From assembly GCA_040383485.1 (NCBI GenBank), contig JBEIDK010000001.1, positions 1 to 64,000 of the forward strand: a stretch of 64,000 nt of DNA, given 5' to 3'. The stretch comes from JBEIDK01 sp040383485. Lineage in GTDB: Bacteria > Bacteroidota > Bacteroidia > UBA4408. The notes under the pieces are model-generated. The model saw only the letters and a program-made list of their open reading frames with translations. It was not told the origin of the DNA and did not search any database. A program made the translations under genes and the position numbers. Positions 34,620 to 44,422 of the stretch are shown here, piece by piece (position 1 is the stretch's first letter; each line of letters opens with the position of its first letter).

Positions 34620-35024
34620 ATGTTAACAATAGAAACAGTAAAAGCGTTAATTAATAAGCCTTCGCAATTGGTTTATGATTTTGTAAGTAATAGTGAAAAT
34701 TTAGGGAAGATTTTACCTGAACAAGTAGAAAGCTTTAAAGGTGATACTGAAATTTGCGTTTTTGAAGTAAAAGGGCTTGCCAAGATTGGACTTCAAATTG
34801 AAGAAAGATGCCCCATTGAATTTGTATTATTTAAAAATACAGATAAAACACCTGTTAAATTTACTCTAAAAGTAAATATCGAGAAAACTTCTGACACTAC
34901 TTGTACTGCGCAAATGATTTTTAATGGTGATGTAAATCCAATGATGAAAATGATGTTAGAAAAGCCCTTAAATAATTTGTTTACCTCTATGGCAAAAAAA
35001 CTGGAAGAAGTAATGAATGCTTAA
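34620..35024 (+). CDS. SRPBCC-like small protein
   Basis: The 134-residue soluble protein ('MLTIETVKALINKPSQLVYDFVSNSENLGKILPEQVESF') has the strand-helix-strand layout of the START/SRPBCC ligand-binding fold and a long C-terminal helix ('NNLFTSMAKKLEEVMNA'). Orthologues are widespread in Bacteroidota but of unknown function. An open frame extends upstream to 34407, but that part overlaps ispH antisense and is not protein-like, so ATG 34620 is used. priA follows 36 bases later and may be co-transcribed. Confidence 0.75.
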   Translation: MLTIETVKALINKPSQLVYDFVSNSENLGKILPEQVESFKGDTEICVFEVKGLAKIGLQIEERCPIEFVLFKNTDKTPVKFTLKVNIEKTSDTTCTAQMIFNGDVNPMMKMMLEKPLNNLFTSMAKKLEEVMNA

Positions 35025-35060
35025 TTATATTTTTCTTAATCCCTTTCAAAAAAAATTTAC

Positions 35061-37559
35061 TTGATAACAGAATTTATTGATGTAATTATACCTCAGGCAT
35101 TACCTAAAACTTTTACCTACCGACTACCTCAGAACTTAACCGGCTTGGCTAAAATTGGAGTGCGTGTTGTAGTTCCTTTTGGGAAAGCTAAACTATTGAC
35201 TGGCATAATATGTAACATTAGTAATTTAGCCCCTACTGCATATGAAGCCAAATATGTTGAGAGTATCTTAGATGATAAAGAAATTGTAAGTTCTAAACAA
35301 ATAGAATTTTGGAATTGGATTGCTAGCTATTATCTATGCAACATTGGTGAAGTAATGAATGCTGCATTGCCTAGTGGACTAAAACTAAGTAGTGAAGCTA
35401 AATATTTATTACGAAATGATTTTGTTGATGACTCAGGAAATTTAATTGATTTCAAAACAAAAATACTTTCAGATAAAGAATTCCTAATTACAGAAGCATT
35501 GAGTATCAGACATATTCTTACTTTAGACGAAATGCGCGAAGTATTAGGGATTAAATCTGTGCATAATATTGTAAAGTCATTGCTCGAAAAAAATGTCATT
35601 TATATTGAGCAACAAATAATTGAAAAATTCAAACCAAAATTAGAAACTGTAATTCAATTAAATAGCGAATATGAGGATGAAAAGAAATTGGAAGCCCTAA
35701 TAAATACATTAGAAAAAAAAGCTTTTAAACAACTTGAACTTTTACTTCAATATTTAAAAATTTGCAATTATGCAAAAAATAATTTTCCAGAAATTAAAAA
35801 AAACACATTGACAGATGGTTTAGAAAAAACAGATTCAGCATTAACTTCATTAGTCAAGAAAAAAATATTTAATCAATCGCAAAAACAAAAAGATAGATTT
35901 TTTTTTGATGGTACTACTTCAGAAATAAAACCTTTAAATGATGAACAAACTAATGCACTAGAATCTATAAAAGAAAGTCATAAAAGCAAGGAGGTAGTTT
36001 TATTGCATGGTGTTACAGGAAGTGGCAAAACAGAAGTATACATACAACTTATTGATGAAATAATAAAAAGTGGGAAGCAGGTACTTTATTTATTACCAGA
36101 AATTGCGCTTACTACTCAAGCAATTGTGCGATTACAAAAAGTGTTTGGTGATAAAGTTGGAGTATATCATTCAAGGCAAAACGAAAGTGAAAGAGTTGAA
36201 ATTTGGAATAGGGTTTTAAATAAAGAAAAAGCTAACAACTATCCTTTAGTGCTTGGTGCAAGGTCTTCTCTATTTTTACCTTTCACAAATCTTGGTTTAA
36301 TAATCATTGATGAAGAACATGATTTTAGTTACAAACAAAATGAACCTGCTCCAAGATATCATGCTCGTGACGCAGCAATCTACCTGGCATTTCAACACAA
36401 AGCAAAGGTAGTTCTAGGCACAGCAACTCCTTCAATAGAAAGCTACTATAATGCTCAAGTAAATAAATATGGATTAGCCTTAATTAAAAATAGATTTGGA
36501 AGCTCTATTTTACCTCAAACAACAATAGTTGATATGAAAAAGTATAGGAAAGAAAAAAATTTACATTCCTACTTTTCATATGAATTAATTGAAGCAATAG
36601 CCGAAAATTTAGAAAAGAAAAAACAAGTAATACTTTTTCAAAATAGACGGGGATTTTCTCCAATGCTTGAATGTAAATCATGTGCGCACATTCCTCAGTG
36701 CATTAATTGCGATGTAAGTTTAACCTACCATAAAGGGGTCAATATTTTGCGCTGTCATTATTGTGGTTATTCTACTCCCCCGCCACAAGTATGCGCTAAA
36801 TGCGGCGGAACAGAGGTATTAATGAAAGGTGCTGGTACCGAAAAAATTGAAGAAGAATTACAAGTATTTTTTCAAGATGCGAAAATTGCAAGAATGGATT
36901 TAGATACAACAAGAAGTAAATATGCCTTTCAGCAAATAATTTATGAATTTGAAGAAGGAAATATTGATATTTTAGTTGGTACTCAAATGGTTTCGAAAGG
37001 ACTAGATTTTACAAATGTAGGACTTGTAGGAGTGATTAATGCAGACTCATTGTTGCATTATCCAAATTTTCGTTCGTTTGAAAGATGTTATCAATTGTTG
37101 ATACAAGTATCCGGGAGAGCTGGACGTGGTGTGGATATAGGAAACGTAATCATACAAACTGCTAACCCAGAGAATAAGGTAATACAGCAAGTTTTAAACA
37201 ATAACTATCCATTATTTTACGAGTCACAAATTGAGGAAAGAAAGAATTTTAACTATCCACCTTTTTCAAAATTAATTGAATTAAATTTAAGAAGTAAAGA
37301 TATTAATGAGTTGAATGTTGCTTCTCAATACTTAGCAGATAATTTAAAAACACAATTTGGAAAAAGACTTTTAGGGCCAGAATTTCCTCCTGTAAAAAAA
37401 ATCAGAAATCAATATCACAAAAACATACTTATTAAAATTGAAAAAGACGCGTCAATTATAAATAGTAAAAAAATTATAATGCAACATATTCAAGCATTTA
37501 ATTTAAACAAGGAATTTAAAAAGGTAATGGTAATAATTGATGTAGATGTCTACAGTTAA
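35061..37559 (+). CDS. priA: Primosomal replication restart helicase PriA
   Basis: The 832-residue superfamily 2 helicase reloads the replisome at stalled forks. The N-terminal 3'-DNA-end-binding domain ('DVIIPQALPKTFTYRLP') is followed by Walker A 'GVTGSGKTEVY', the DEEH box ('IIIDEEHDFSYKQ'), 'LGTATPSIESY', two zinc-binding Cys clusters ('CKSCAHIPQCINC' and 'CHYCGY...CAKCGG') and motif VI 'QVSGRAGRG'. Translation appears to start at TTG 35061, since the next Met is far inside the conserved N-terminus. Confidence 0.95.
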   Translation: MITEFIDVIIPQALPKTFTYRLPQNLTGLAKIGVRVVVPFGKAKLLTGIICNISNLAPTAYEAKYVESILDDKEIVSSKQIEFWNWIASYYLCNIGEVMNAALPSGLKLSSEAKYLLRNDFVDDSGNLIDFKTKILSDKEFLITEALSIRHILTLDEMREVLGIKSVHNIVKSLLEKNVIYIEQQIIEKFKPKLETVIQLNSEYEDEKKLEALINTLEKKAFKQLELLLQYLKICNYAKNNFPEIKKNTLTDGLEKTDSALTSLVKKKIFNQSQKQKDRFFFDGTTSEIKPLNDEQTNALESIKESHKSKEVVLLHGVTGSGKTEVYIQLIDEIIKSGKQVLYLLPEIALTTQAIVRLQKVFGDKVGVYHSRQNESERVEIWNRVLNKEKANNYPLVLGARSSLFLPFTNLGLIIIDEEHDFSYKQNEPAPRYHARDAAIYLAFQHKAKVVLGTATPSIESYYNAQVNKYGLALIKNRFGSSILPQTTIVDMKKYRKEKNLHSYFSYELIEAIAENLEKKKQVILFQNRRGFSPMLECKSCAHIPQCINCDVSLTYHKGVNILRCHYCGYSTPPPQVCAKCGGTEVLMKGAGTEKIEEELQVFFQDAKIARMDLDTTRSKYAFQQIIYEFEEGNIDILVGTQMVSKGLDFTNVGLVGVINADSLLHYPNFRSFERCYQLLIQVSGRAGRGVDIGNVIIQTANPENKVIQQVLNNNYPLFYESQIEERKNFNYPPFSKLIELNLRSKDINELNVASQYLADNLKTQFGKRLLGPEFPPVKKIRNQYHKNILIKIEKDASIINSKKIIMQHIQAFNLNKEFKKVMVIIDVDVYS

Positions 37560-37561
37560 AG

Positions 37562-37948
37562 TTAATCTCTTTCAAGAATTGATTTAATATCAGGTCTAAA
37601 ATAATTATTGCTTTTTAAAATCTTGCCATCTTCCCTAAAAATTGGTTTGCCGTTGTCATCAAGCTTACTCATATTACTTCTTTGTATTTCATCAAAAACT
37701 TCTTGCATCTTATGCTGTAAACCATGACGCATAATTGTACCAAAGGTTATGTATAAAATATCTCCTAGCGCATCTGCAATTTCAACCATATTGCCGGCTT
37801 TACAAGCTTCTAAGTATTCTTCATTTTCTTCTTTCAGCAAATTATATCGAAGTTGATTTTCATTTTCTGATAGTAAAGTTGGAGTATTGTTATTCCCAAT
37901 CTCGAATATTTCGTGAAAGTGTGCTACCTTGTCAATGTTATTTTTCAT
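37562..37948 (-). CDS. MazG-like nucleoside-triphosphate pyrophosphohydrolase
   Basis: The 128-residue all-alpha protein has the metal-binding pattern of the MazG/PRA-PH superfamily: 'LLKEENEEYLEACKAG' (E-E-x-x-E) and 'EIADALGDILYITFGT' (D-x-x-x-D). It probably hydrolyses non-canonical or excess NTPs; the substrate is unknown. It is convergent with priA, with only two bases between the stop codons. Confidence 0.8.
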   Translation of the reverse strand: MKNNIDKVAHFHEIFEIGNNNTPTLLSENENQLRYNLLKEENEEYLEACKAGNMVEIADALGDILYITFGTIMRHGLQHKMQEVFDEIQRSNMSKLDDNGKPIFREDGKILKSNNYFRPDIKSILERD

Positions 37949-38049
37949 GCTCTTTTTTATTTCAAAAGTATTTAAAGTTTTACAAAAATTTTCTTAAAGA
38001 AATAAACATAATTATTAACCAAACGTTTTACACTTGCTATATAAATATA

Positions 38050-38961
38050 ATGAATGATCATAAAACAGTTTTAATATCTGGAGCAACAGGAACTATTGGA
38101 AGAAGTCTAATCCGAACTCTGCATTCTAAAGGGTTTAAAGTACATGCCTTATCTAGAAAAATTTCTAAGATTAAAAATGCTAAGGTTTTTTTATGGGACA
38201 TAGAAAAAAGTTATATCGATACAGCTTGCTTTGAAAATGTAGGTTATATTTTACACTTAGCAGGAGAAGGAATAGCAGATAAAAATTGGAGTGCTGAAAG
38301 AAAAAAGCAAATTATTGATTCAAGAGTTAAAGGAGCTGAGCTTCTATATCAAGCTACAAAGCAGAATAAAATAAAGTTAGAAAAGTTTATAACTGCTTCA
38401 GCAGTAGGCTATTTTGGTGCAGATGCCGATGATAAGATATACAACGAAGATGATAAACCTGCCAATGATTTTTTAGGTGAATGTTGCGTTAAATGGGAGT
38501 TAGCGGCTGATTTATTTAATGATATATGCCCAGTTGTAAAAGTAAGGCTAGCTGTTGTATTAGACAAAAAAACTGGTGCCTTCCCTAAATTAATTCTGCC
38601 AATTAAATTTGGTATTGCTTCAGCATTGGGCAGTGGCAAGCAATCAATGGCTTGGATTCATGTAAAAGATGCTGTTCAAATATTTTATAATTCAATTGTA
38701 GATCCTAGCATAGTAGGCATCTATATAGCTGCATCACCTCAACATCAAAGCAATGAAAGTTTTACAAAAATAGTTGCTAAGGTTATGAAAAGGCCATTTT
38801 TTTTACCCAATGTACCAAGCTTAATTTTAAAAACCTTTTTTGGAGAAATGAGTGATGTCTTGCTGCATGGTCAAAATGTATATCCAAAAAGATTAATTGC
38901 ACATGGTTATAAATTTGAATTTGAAGACTTAGAAAAAGCAATCATTGATTTACGAAAGTGA
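38050..38961 (+). CDS. TIGR01777-family NAD(P)-dependent epimerase
   Basis: The 303-residue extended-SDR protein has the Rossmann motif 'LISGATGTIGRSLIRTLHSKG', 'ILHLAGEGIADKNWS', 'TASAVGYFG' and the C-terminal DUF1731 part ('PFFLPNVPSLILKTFFGEMSDVLLHGQNVYPKRL'). Relatives include the cell-division inhibitor SulA-like YfcH family; the substrate is unknown. An upstream extension of the frame to 37735 overlaps the MazG-like gene antisense and is rejected in favour of ATG 38050. Confidence 0.88.
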   Translation: MNDHKTVLISGATGTIGRSLIRTLHSKGFKVHALSRKISKIKNAKVFLWDIEKSYIDTACFENVGYILHLAGEGIADKNWSAERKKQIIDSRVKGAELLYQATKQNKIKLEKFITASAVGYFGADADDKIYNEDDKPANDFLGECCVKWELAADLFNDICPVVKVRLAVVLDKKTGAFPKLILPIKFGIASALGSGKQSMAWIHVKDAVQIFYNSIVDPSIVGIYIAASPQHQSNESFTKIVAKVMKRPFFLPNVPSLILKTFFGEMSDVLLHGQNVYPKRLIAHGYKFEFEDLEKAIIDLRK

Positions 38962-39062
38962 CCAGCAGCTCAAGAATACAGTGTACCAATAAGCATAATT
39001 TTTTTGTTTTTGGTACTCTATTTATATTTTATAATATTGACAAAAATTAATCATTCTTAAAA

Positions 39063-39500
39063 ATGCAAACAGCAGAAATAATTACTGAAAAAGGAACTAT
39101 GAAGGTTCAATTTTATGAAAAAGACGCTCCCGAAACTGTTAAAAACTTTGTTACATTAAGTAAAAAAGGTTTTTATAATGGACTAACCTTTCATAGGGTT
39201 ATTCCTGATTTTGTGATACAAGGAGGTTGCCCCAACGGCACTGGTGCTGGTGGCCCAGGATACAAAATTAAATGTGAGGTAAGTGGAGAAAACCAGTATC
39301 ATGACAGAGGTGTGCTTTCTATGGCTCATGCTGGAAGAGATACAGGTGGCTCACAATTCTTTATTGTTCATTCACGTAATAATACTGCTCATTTAGATAG
39401 AAACCATACATGTTTTGGTAAAGTAGTTGAAGGTATTGATGTAATTGATGATATTAGAATGGGTGATAAAATTATTGAAATAAAAATATCAGAATCTTAA
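39063..39500 (+). CDS. Cyclophilin-type peptidyl-prolyl isomerase
   Basis: The 145-residue cytoplasmic cyclophilin carries the active-site Arg and Phe motif 'FHRVIPDFVIQGG', 'GGSQFFIVHS' and 'HLDRNHTCFGKVVEG'. It speeds proline isomerisation in protein folding. The length is that of the small PpiB type and there is no signal peptide. A strong terminator follows. Confidence 0.93.
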   Translation: MQTAEIITEKGTMKVQFYEKDAPETVKNFVTLSKKGFYNGLTFHRVIPDFVIQGGCPNGTGAGGPGYKIKCEVSGENQYHDRGVLSMAHAGRDTGGSQFFIVHSRNNTAHLDRNHTCFGKVVEGIDVIDDIRMGDKIIEIKISES

Positions 39501-39532
39501 ATATATAAAGGTTATCGCTAAATAATTTTAAT

Positions 39533-39573
39533 AAATAAAAAACCTCTGGAATAATACCAGAGGTTTTTTATTT
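39533..39573. terminator. Bidirectional rho-independent terminator
   Basis: AAATAAAAAACCTCTGG (39533-39549) pairs perfectly over 17 bases with 39557-39573 around a 7-base loop. The A-rich and T-rich flanks let it end both the cyclophilin transcript and the leftward T9SS gene transcript. Confidence 0.9.
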
Positions 39574-39690
39574 ACGTACACTTATATTTTCTTCATTATT
39601 TAAAAAAGGCAATAAAAGTTCAAAAAATATTTATTGCACTAAGAAACTAACTTTATTAGTTTAATTAGCAAATACTCAAATAAAGACAAT

Positions 39691-41064
39691 TTATAGCTTA
39701 GTAAATTTCCTTACTATCTGTTTATAATTATCAGAGTTTATTTGAACAAAATAAATTCCTTTACTTAAATTAGATATATTAATAGGTTGTTTTGCATTCC
39801 TAATACTTCCTGATAAAATAATTTGCCCCTCAATATTTATAATTGAATAACTACTATTAATTGGCATATCAGTCATATTTATAAACAGTTCAGAGTTTGC
39901 TGGATTTGGAAATAGTTGTAATTCACTATCGTCAACTTTAGAAATTCCTACAAAAATATAAGGTACACAATTGGTTGTATCGGTACAATTACTTGTTGTA
40001 ACAATTGCAGCATAGTTTCCATTATTTGAAGGGCTATAAGTTTGAGCAGTAGCTCCGCTTATTATTTGATTTGTAGAGCAGTCAAACCATTGATATGTTG
40101 CTCCAGCTTGTGCGGCTTGTATTGAATTTCCTTGCTGAGTTGCCGTTAAATTTGTGACATCTAAATTCAATTCAACTACCGAATCGCATGAATTTGAGCC
40201 AGGATATCTATGAACATAAAATCCTGAATTTGATAACGGTTGACCAACAAAATTAAAGGTTTGACCTTGACAAATATTCTGGTTTAATAGCGTTGCATTA
40301 TCAACACCTTGAACAAAATTTGACCCATTGCCAGTGAGCGGCATACCAATGATAGAAGCATTAATATTTAAACGTGAATCTTTTACAGAAGTAATACTTG
40401 TGTTATTACCACCAGCAACTCCTTGATTAAAATCATAGTAAAGTAGTAAACCACTTTTTGAGGTATCGATAGTGCTTTTGTATGCACAATATACTTCGTC
40501 ATATTTTAAACCTTTATTCCATAAACTAACCTCATCTAATTTTCCATGAAGCATAAACTGTGTGGTATTCCAAAATGTTTTTCCCATTAGAAAAGGTATT
40601 GTTGCATTGGTAATAGTTCCAGTAGCAATAATTGAATCAGTCATAGCACCATTCACAAAGAACCTTAATTTTGAACCATCATAAGTCAAAGCAAAATGCT
40701 GCCATGAATATCGAGTAACTGCTCGAGAAATAGTATATGCTGTACCAGCACTGTTTCGGAATCTTGCTTCCATATTACCATTCGCTAATTGTAACATATA
40801 AAAGTCAGCATTGGTATTATTTCTAAATCCCAACAATCCATTATAGTTTGTATTGTTAGTTAATGGGGTGTCAATATAGGCCCAACAAGTCATTGTAATA
40901 CCTGTTCCGCCTGCAATTAGGCCTGACGCATTTGCTGCACTTATGTAATCATTTACTCCATCAAAACTCATACAATTATGTTGTACTTGTGCATTTGAGT
41001 ACCCAATAAAAACGAGGAAAATAATTGAACATGAAGTATAAAAGGATAGTAATTTTTTTTTCAT
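39691..41064 (-). CDS. LamG-domain exported protein with T9SS sorting domain
   Basis: The 457-residue protein has a signal peptide (to about residue 25, 'IGYSNA', then Q) and a concanavalin/laminin-G domain (about 28-205: 'SFDGVNDYISAANASGL', 'WQHFALTYDGSKLRFFVNG', 'GKLDEVSLWNKGLKYDEV'). A middle region follows with an Ig-like 'ATYQWFDCSTNQIISGATAQTYSPSNNGNYAAIV'. The type A T9SS sorting domain (about 385-457) contains 'LFPNPANSELFINM', 'SYSIINIEGQII', 'INISNLSKGIYFVQI' and 'KQIVRKFTKL'. It is a secreted or surface protein that probably binds carbohydrate. Confidence 0.88.
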   Translation of the reverse strand: MKKKLLSFYTSCSIIFLVFIGYSNAQVQHNCMSFDGVNDYISAANASGLIAGGTGITMTCWAYIDTPLTNNTNYNGLLGFRNNTNADFYMLQLANGNMEARFRNSAGTAYTISRAVTRYSWQHFALTYDGSKLRFFVNGAMTDSIIATGTITNATIPFLMGKTFWNTTQFMLHGKLDEVSLWNKGLKYDEVYCAYKSTIDTSKSGLLLYYDFNQGVAGGNNTSITSVKDSRLNINASIIGMPLTGNGSNFVQGVDNATLLNQNICQGQTFNFVGQPLSNSGFYVHRYPGSNSCDSVVELNLDVTNLTATQQGNSIQAAQAGATYQWFDCSTNQIISGATAQTYSPSNNGNYAAIVTTSNCTDTTNCVPYIFVGISKVDDSELQLFPNPANSELFINMTDMPINSSYSIINIEGQIILSGSIRNAKQPINISNLSKGIYFVQINSDNYKQIVRKFTKL

Positions 41065-41155
41065 AATGAAACAATTAAATTATTAGACGTAAAATTAATA
41101 ATAAATTCGTTTACTAAAGTAACACTTTAGATGTAATTTAAATTTATGAGCTAGG

Positions 41156-41881
41156 TTAATTTATAAACTTAATTAATGAAAGACAACCAGTAATAAAAAC
41201 CAGTATCAATACAAAAGATTTAAATTGCTTTTCAGAAACAAGTAAAAGAATTTTTTTTCCTATAAATGTACCGACAATGCTAATTACTAATAGAATAGGA
41301 ATTAAGTAAAAATCGTCTTTATGCATATAGCCATTATAGAAATAAACAACGCTCCTTGAGGCATCTATACATAAATCAATCATTGCAGACGTGACAATAA
41401 AAACTTCCATCTTTAAATTATAAGAGGCCAAAACTATTCCTCTAATGGCTCCACCTGTACCAATTAAACCAGCAACAAACCCAGAAAATATTCCACCTCC
41501 TAAGGTATTGGCGAATGTAGGTTTGACCTGAATTTCTTTTTTAAATAGAAAAAACAGGCTTATTAAAATTAAAAAAATTGACAAGGTAATTTCAAGAAAT
41601 TTTGTTTCAACATATTTGCTTAGTAATGCACCAATAATGACGAAAACAACCGCAGGAATTCCAAGTGATAATGCAATTTTTTTATCGAAGCCTCCTTTGA
41701 AAATTCCAATTTTTGCAAGGTTACTTGAAACATGAAATAAAGCAGTAACTCCAAGCACAGAATGAAAATCTAAAAAGTAACTTGCTATTGGAATAAAAAA
41801 TAATGAAGAGCCGAATCCTCCTATGGTTCCGAGAATTTCTGCTAATAGCGCCAATAATATAAATAAAGGTAAGTTCTCCAA
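41156..41881 (-). CDS. TauE/SafE-family membrane permease
   Basis: The 241-residue protein has about seven to eight membrane helices and the TauE/SafE repeats ('LAEILGTIGGFGSSLFFIPIASYFL', 'GGIFSGFVAGLIGTGGAIRGIVLASYNL'). The family exports sulfite, sulfoacetate or related anions; the substrate here is unknown. It lies 20 bases downstream of the UvrD/PcrA helicase gene and may be co-transcribed by read-through. Confidence 0.85.
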   Translation of the reverse strand: MENLPLFILLALLAEILGTIGGFGSSLFFIPIASYFLDFHSVLGVTALFHVSSNLAKIGIFKGGFDKKIALSLGIPAVVFVIIGALLSKYVETKFLEITLSIFLILISLFFLFKKEIQVKPTFANTLGGGIFSGFVAGLIGTGGAIRGIVLASYNLKMEVFIVTSAMIDLCIDASRSVVYFYNGYMHKDDFYLIPILLVISIVGTFIGKKILLLVSEKQFKSFVLILVFITGCLSLIKFIN

Positions 41882-41901
41882 AAGTTCTTTATAATATATA
41901 A

Positions 41902-44298
41902 TTACCCAATCAACTTCAACTTTGCAAATCTCAATATCAATTGTTTTTTACCATTATTGCCAAAGTCAATAGTTGCCTTTTGATTTTGACCAGTACCTTC
42001 CAACAAAATAATTTCTCCTTTTCCAAATCTTGCATGCTCAACCTTATTGCCGACATTTAAATCTAAGATTTCATCTGCCACAGAACTACCTCCAGTATTC
42101 GAAGTTAAGCGAGTTAAATTTTTAGGCACAGCAACAGGAGCAGACTTCGGAGTTAAAGGCTTTGTTGTATTTGGAGGGTTGTAACTTGTTTTTTTTGTGA
42201 AACTACTTGTTCCAAAACTTCCTCTGTTGCCCCATCCACCATTGTCTTCTTCATCAAACGAATTAGATTTTTTTTGAGGAGTAGGCAAATCTAAAAATTG
42301 TTGGTCAATCTCTTCTAAAAACCTACTTGGCTCACAACTAATTAAATTACCATACTTAAATCGAGTTGTAGCATAGGATAACATCAATTTTTTTTCTGCA
42401 CGAGTAATCGCAACATAAAATAATCGTCGTTCTTCTTCTAAGTCCTCACGATTATTAAGTGTCATTTGAGATGGAAATAAATTTTCTTCTAAGCCAACTA
42501 CAAATACATATGGGAATTCTAATCCCTTTGCTGAATGAATAGTCATTAAAGTTACCTTGTCAGCATCTTTTCCATCTTCATCTTTTTGTTCGCTATCAGT
42601 TAACAAAGCAATGTCTTGCATAAAATAAGCTAATGATTTTTCATTGCCAGCTAGCATTGGTTCTTCAGGCAATTGTTCTGTTGCAGTTCTTACTAAATCG
42701 TCTTCTGCAAATTCTTTTACACCATTTAATAATTCTTGAATATTATCATAACGACTCACACCTTCTGGAGATTTATCGTTATACAATTCTCTAAGGATAC
42801 CCGTATGCTTAGCAATATGTTCGGCAACGGAGTAAGCTTCTTGCACAGGAATCATAACCCCAAATGACTTTATCATTGCAACAAAGTCATTGATTTTTCC
42901 AATTGTACCGGAATTTATTCCAGTATTATAAGCACTTATATTTTCAATAATTTGCCACATTGATTTTTCGTTTTCTCCAGCGGCTAAAACAATTCTATCA
43001 ATACTAGTTTGCCCAATACCACGTATGGGGTAATTGATTACACGTTTTAAAGCTTCTTCGTCATTCGGATTTAGTGATAACCTAAAATAAGATAGTAAAT
43101 CTTTAATTTCTTTGCGCTGATAGAATGACAATCCACCATATACGCGATAATCAATATTCATTTTTCGCAAAGCTTCTTCCATAGCTCTGCTCTGAGCGTT
43201 TGTTCTATATAAAATGGCGAAATTTTTGTTTCGTGCTTGCGCATTATTTTTAATATCGAAGATATTTTGAGCAACATTCCATCCTTCCTCTGTATCAGAA
43301 AATGTGCGAAGTACTTTTATTTTATCGCCTTCTAAATTATCAGTCCAAATATTTTTTTTAATCTGATTCTGATTATTTTTAATGATAGAATTGGCTGCAT
43401 TTACAATGACTTTTGTGCTTCTATAATTTTGTTCTAAAGCAAAGGTTTTGGCTTCAGGGTAATCCTTTTTAAAATTCAATATGTTCTGAATATTTGCTCC
43501 ACGAAAAGCATATATACTCTGAGAGTCATCGCCAACAACACAAACATTTTCAAATGCTGCTGCCAATTTTTTTACGATAATGTATTGAGAATAATTCGTA
43601 TCCTGATACTCATCAACCATAACATACTTAAATTTATGTTGGTATTTACTTAACAAGTCTGGACAATCTCTAAACAACACATTAGTATTAAATAATAAAT
43701 CATCAAAATCCATTGCTCCACTTGCAAACAGGCGTTTTTGATATTGCTCATATAGCTTTCCCAAATGTGGTTTTTGACTACTAAAGTCTTCTGCAACCAA
43801 CTCTTTGTTGTTTTGATATGCCTGCCAACTCACTAAATTATTTTTAGCTGCTGAAATTCTATTATATACCAAATTTGGTTTATAAACTTCATCACTCAAC
43901 CCATTTTCCTTGATTAACGATTTGATTAAATTTTTTGCATCAGCAGTATCATAGATTGTAAAATTATTTGGATACCCAATTCTTTCACTTTCTATCCGAA
44001 GTATCTTAGCAAAAACGCTATGAAAAGTTCCCATCCAAAGATTCTTTGCTTCATTACCACCAATTAAATTGGCAATACGCTCCTTCATTTCGCGAGAAGC
44101 TTTATTAGTAAAGGTTAGGGTAAGAATATTAAAAGCATCGATACCATTTTTTATTAGGTGAGCAATACGATATGTAATCACTCTAGTTTTTCCTGAGCCT
44201 GCGCCAGCAATTATCATTACAGGCCCATCGGTATTTATTACAGCTTCACGTTGCACCTTATTTAAGCCGTTTAAATATTCATTTTCAGTATCAAACAT
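41902..44298 (-). CDS. pcrA: UvrD/PcrA-type ATP-dependent 3'-5' DNA helicase
   Basis: The 798-residue superfamily 1 helicase shows Q motif 'LNKVQREAVINTDGP', Walker A 'AGAGSGKTRVITYRIAHL', 'LTFTNKASREMKERI', Walker B 'VDEYQDTNYSQ', 'GDDSQSIYAFRGA', 'EQNYRST', 'MTIHSAKGLEFPYVFVVG' and 'LFYVAITRAEKKLML'. The C-terminal Tudor-like module ('GNKVEHARFGKGEIILLEG') is typical of PcrA/UvrD. It works in excision repair and removal of roadblocks at forks. The minus-strand -7 box TAAATTTG (44324-44317) lies 18 bases before the start codon. Confidence 0.93.
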   Translation of the reverse strand: MFDTENEYLNGLNKVQREAVINTDGPVMIIAGAGSGKTRVITYRIAHLIKNGIDAFNILTLTFTNKASREMKERIANLIGGNEAKNLWMGTFHSVFAKILRIESERIGYPNNFTIYDTADAKNLIKSLIKENGLSDEVYKPNLVYNRISAAKNNLVSWQAYQNNKELVAEDFSSQKPHLGKLYEQYQKRLFASGAMDFDDLLFNTNVLFRDCPDLLSKYQHKFKYVMVDEYQDTNYSQYIIVKKLAAAFENVCVVGDDSQSIYAFRGANIQNILNFKKDYPEAKTFALEQNYRSTKVIVNAANSIIKNNQNQIKKNIWTDNLEGDKIKVLRTFSDTEEGWNVAQNIFDIKNNAQARNKNFAILYRTNAQSRAMEEALRKMNIDYRVYGGLSFYQRKEIKDLLSYFRLSLNPNDEEALKRVINYPIRGIGQTSIDRIVLAAGENEKSMWQIIENISAYNTGINSGTIGKINDFVAMIKSFGVMIPVQEAYSVAEHIAKHTGILRELYNDKSPEGVSRYDNIQELLNGVKEFAEDDLVRTATEQLPEEPMLAGNEKSLAYFMQDIALLTDSEQKDEDGKDADKVTLMTIHSAKGLEFPYVFVVGLEENLFPSQMTLNNREDLEEERRLFYVAITRAEKKLMLSYATTRFKYGNLISCEPSRFLEEIDQQFLDLPTPQKKSNSFDEEDNGGWGNRGSFGTSSFTKKTSYNPPNTTKPLTPKSAPVAVPKNLTRLTSNTGGSSVADEILDLNVGNKVEHARFGKGEIILLEGTGQNQKATIDFGNNGKKQLILRFAKLKLIG

Positions 44299-44316
44299 TT
44301 TTAAAATTTAAGAATA

Positions 44317-44324
44317 CAAATTTA
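44317..44324 (-). promoter_or_regulatory. -7 box of the UvrD/PcrA helicase gene
   Basis: TAAATTTG on the minus strand matches TAnnTTTG and gives a leader of roughly 12 bases before ATG 44298. No TTG is seen at the -33 position. Confidence 0.45.
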
Positions 44325-44422
44325 GCGTTTTACAACGCCATTTATTGAATTATTAATAACTTTTGATATTAATTAAAACATGATTATTAAATTTCATTTT
44401 ATGTATTACTTTAGAAAAAAAT

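Noticed and set aside
37735..38049. N-terminal extension of the TIGR01777 epimerase
   Set aside because: It runs antisense through the MazG-like gene; the Rossmann motif begins right after ATG 38050.
39533..39573. Long perfect inverted repeat considered as a mobile-element end or CRISPR unit
   Set aside because: It is single-copy with A/T-rich flanks after a stop codon, so it is a terminator. The hairpins at 14045, 46713 and 54839 are alike in kind but unrelated in sequence.
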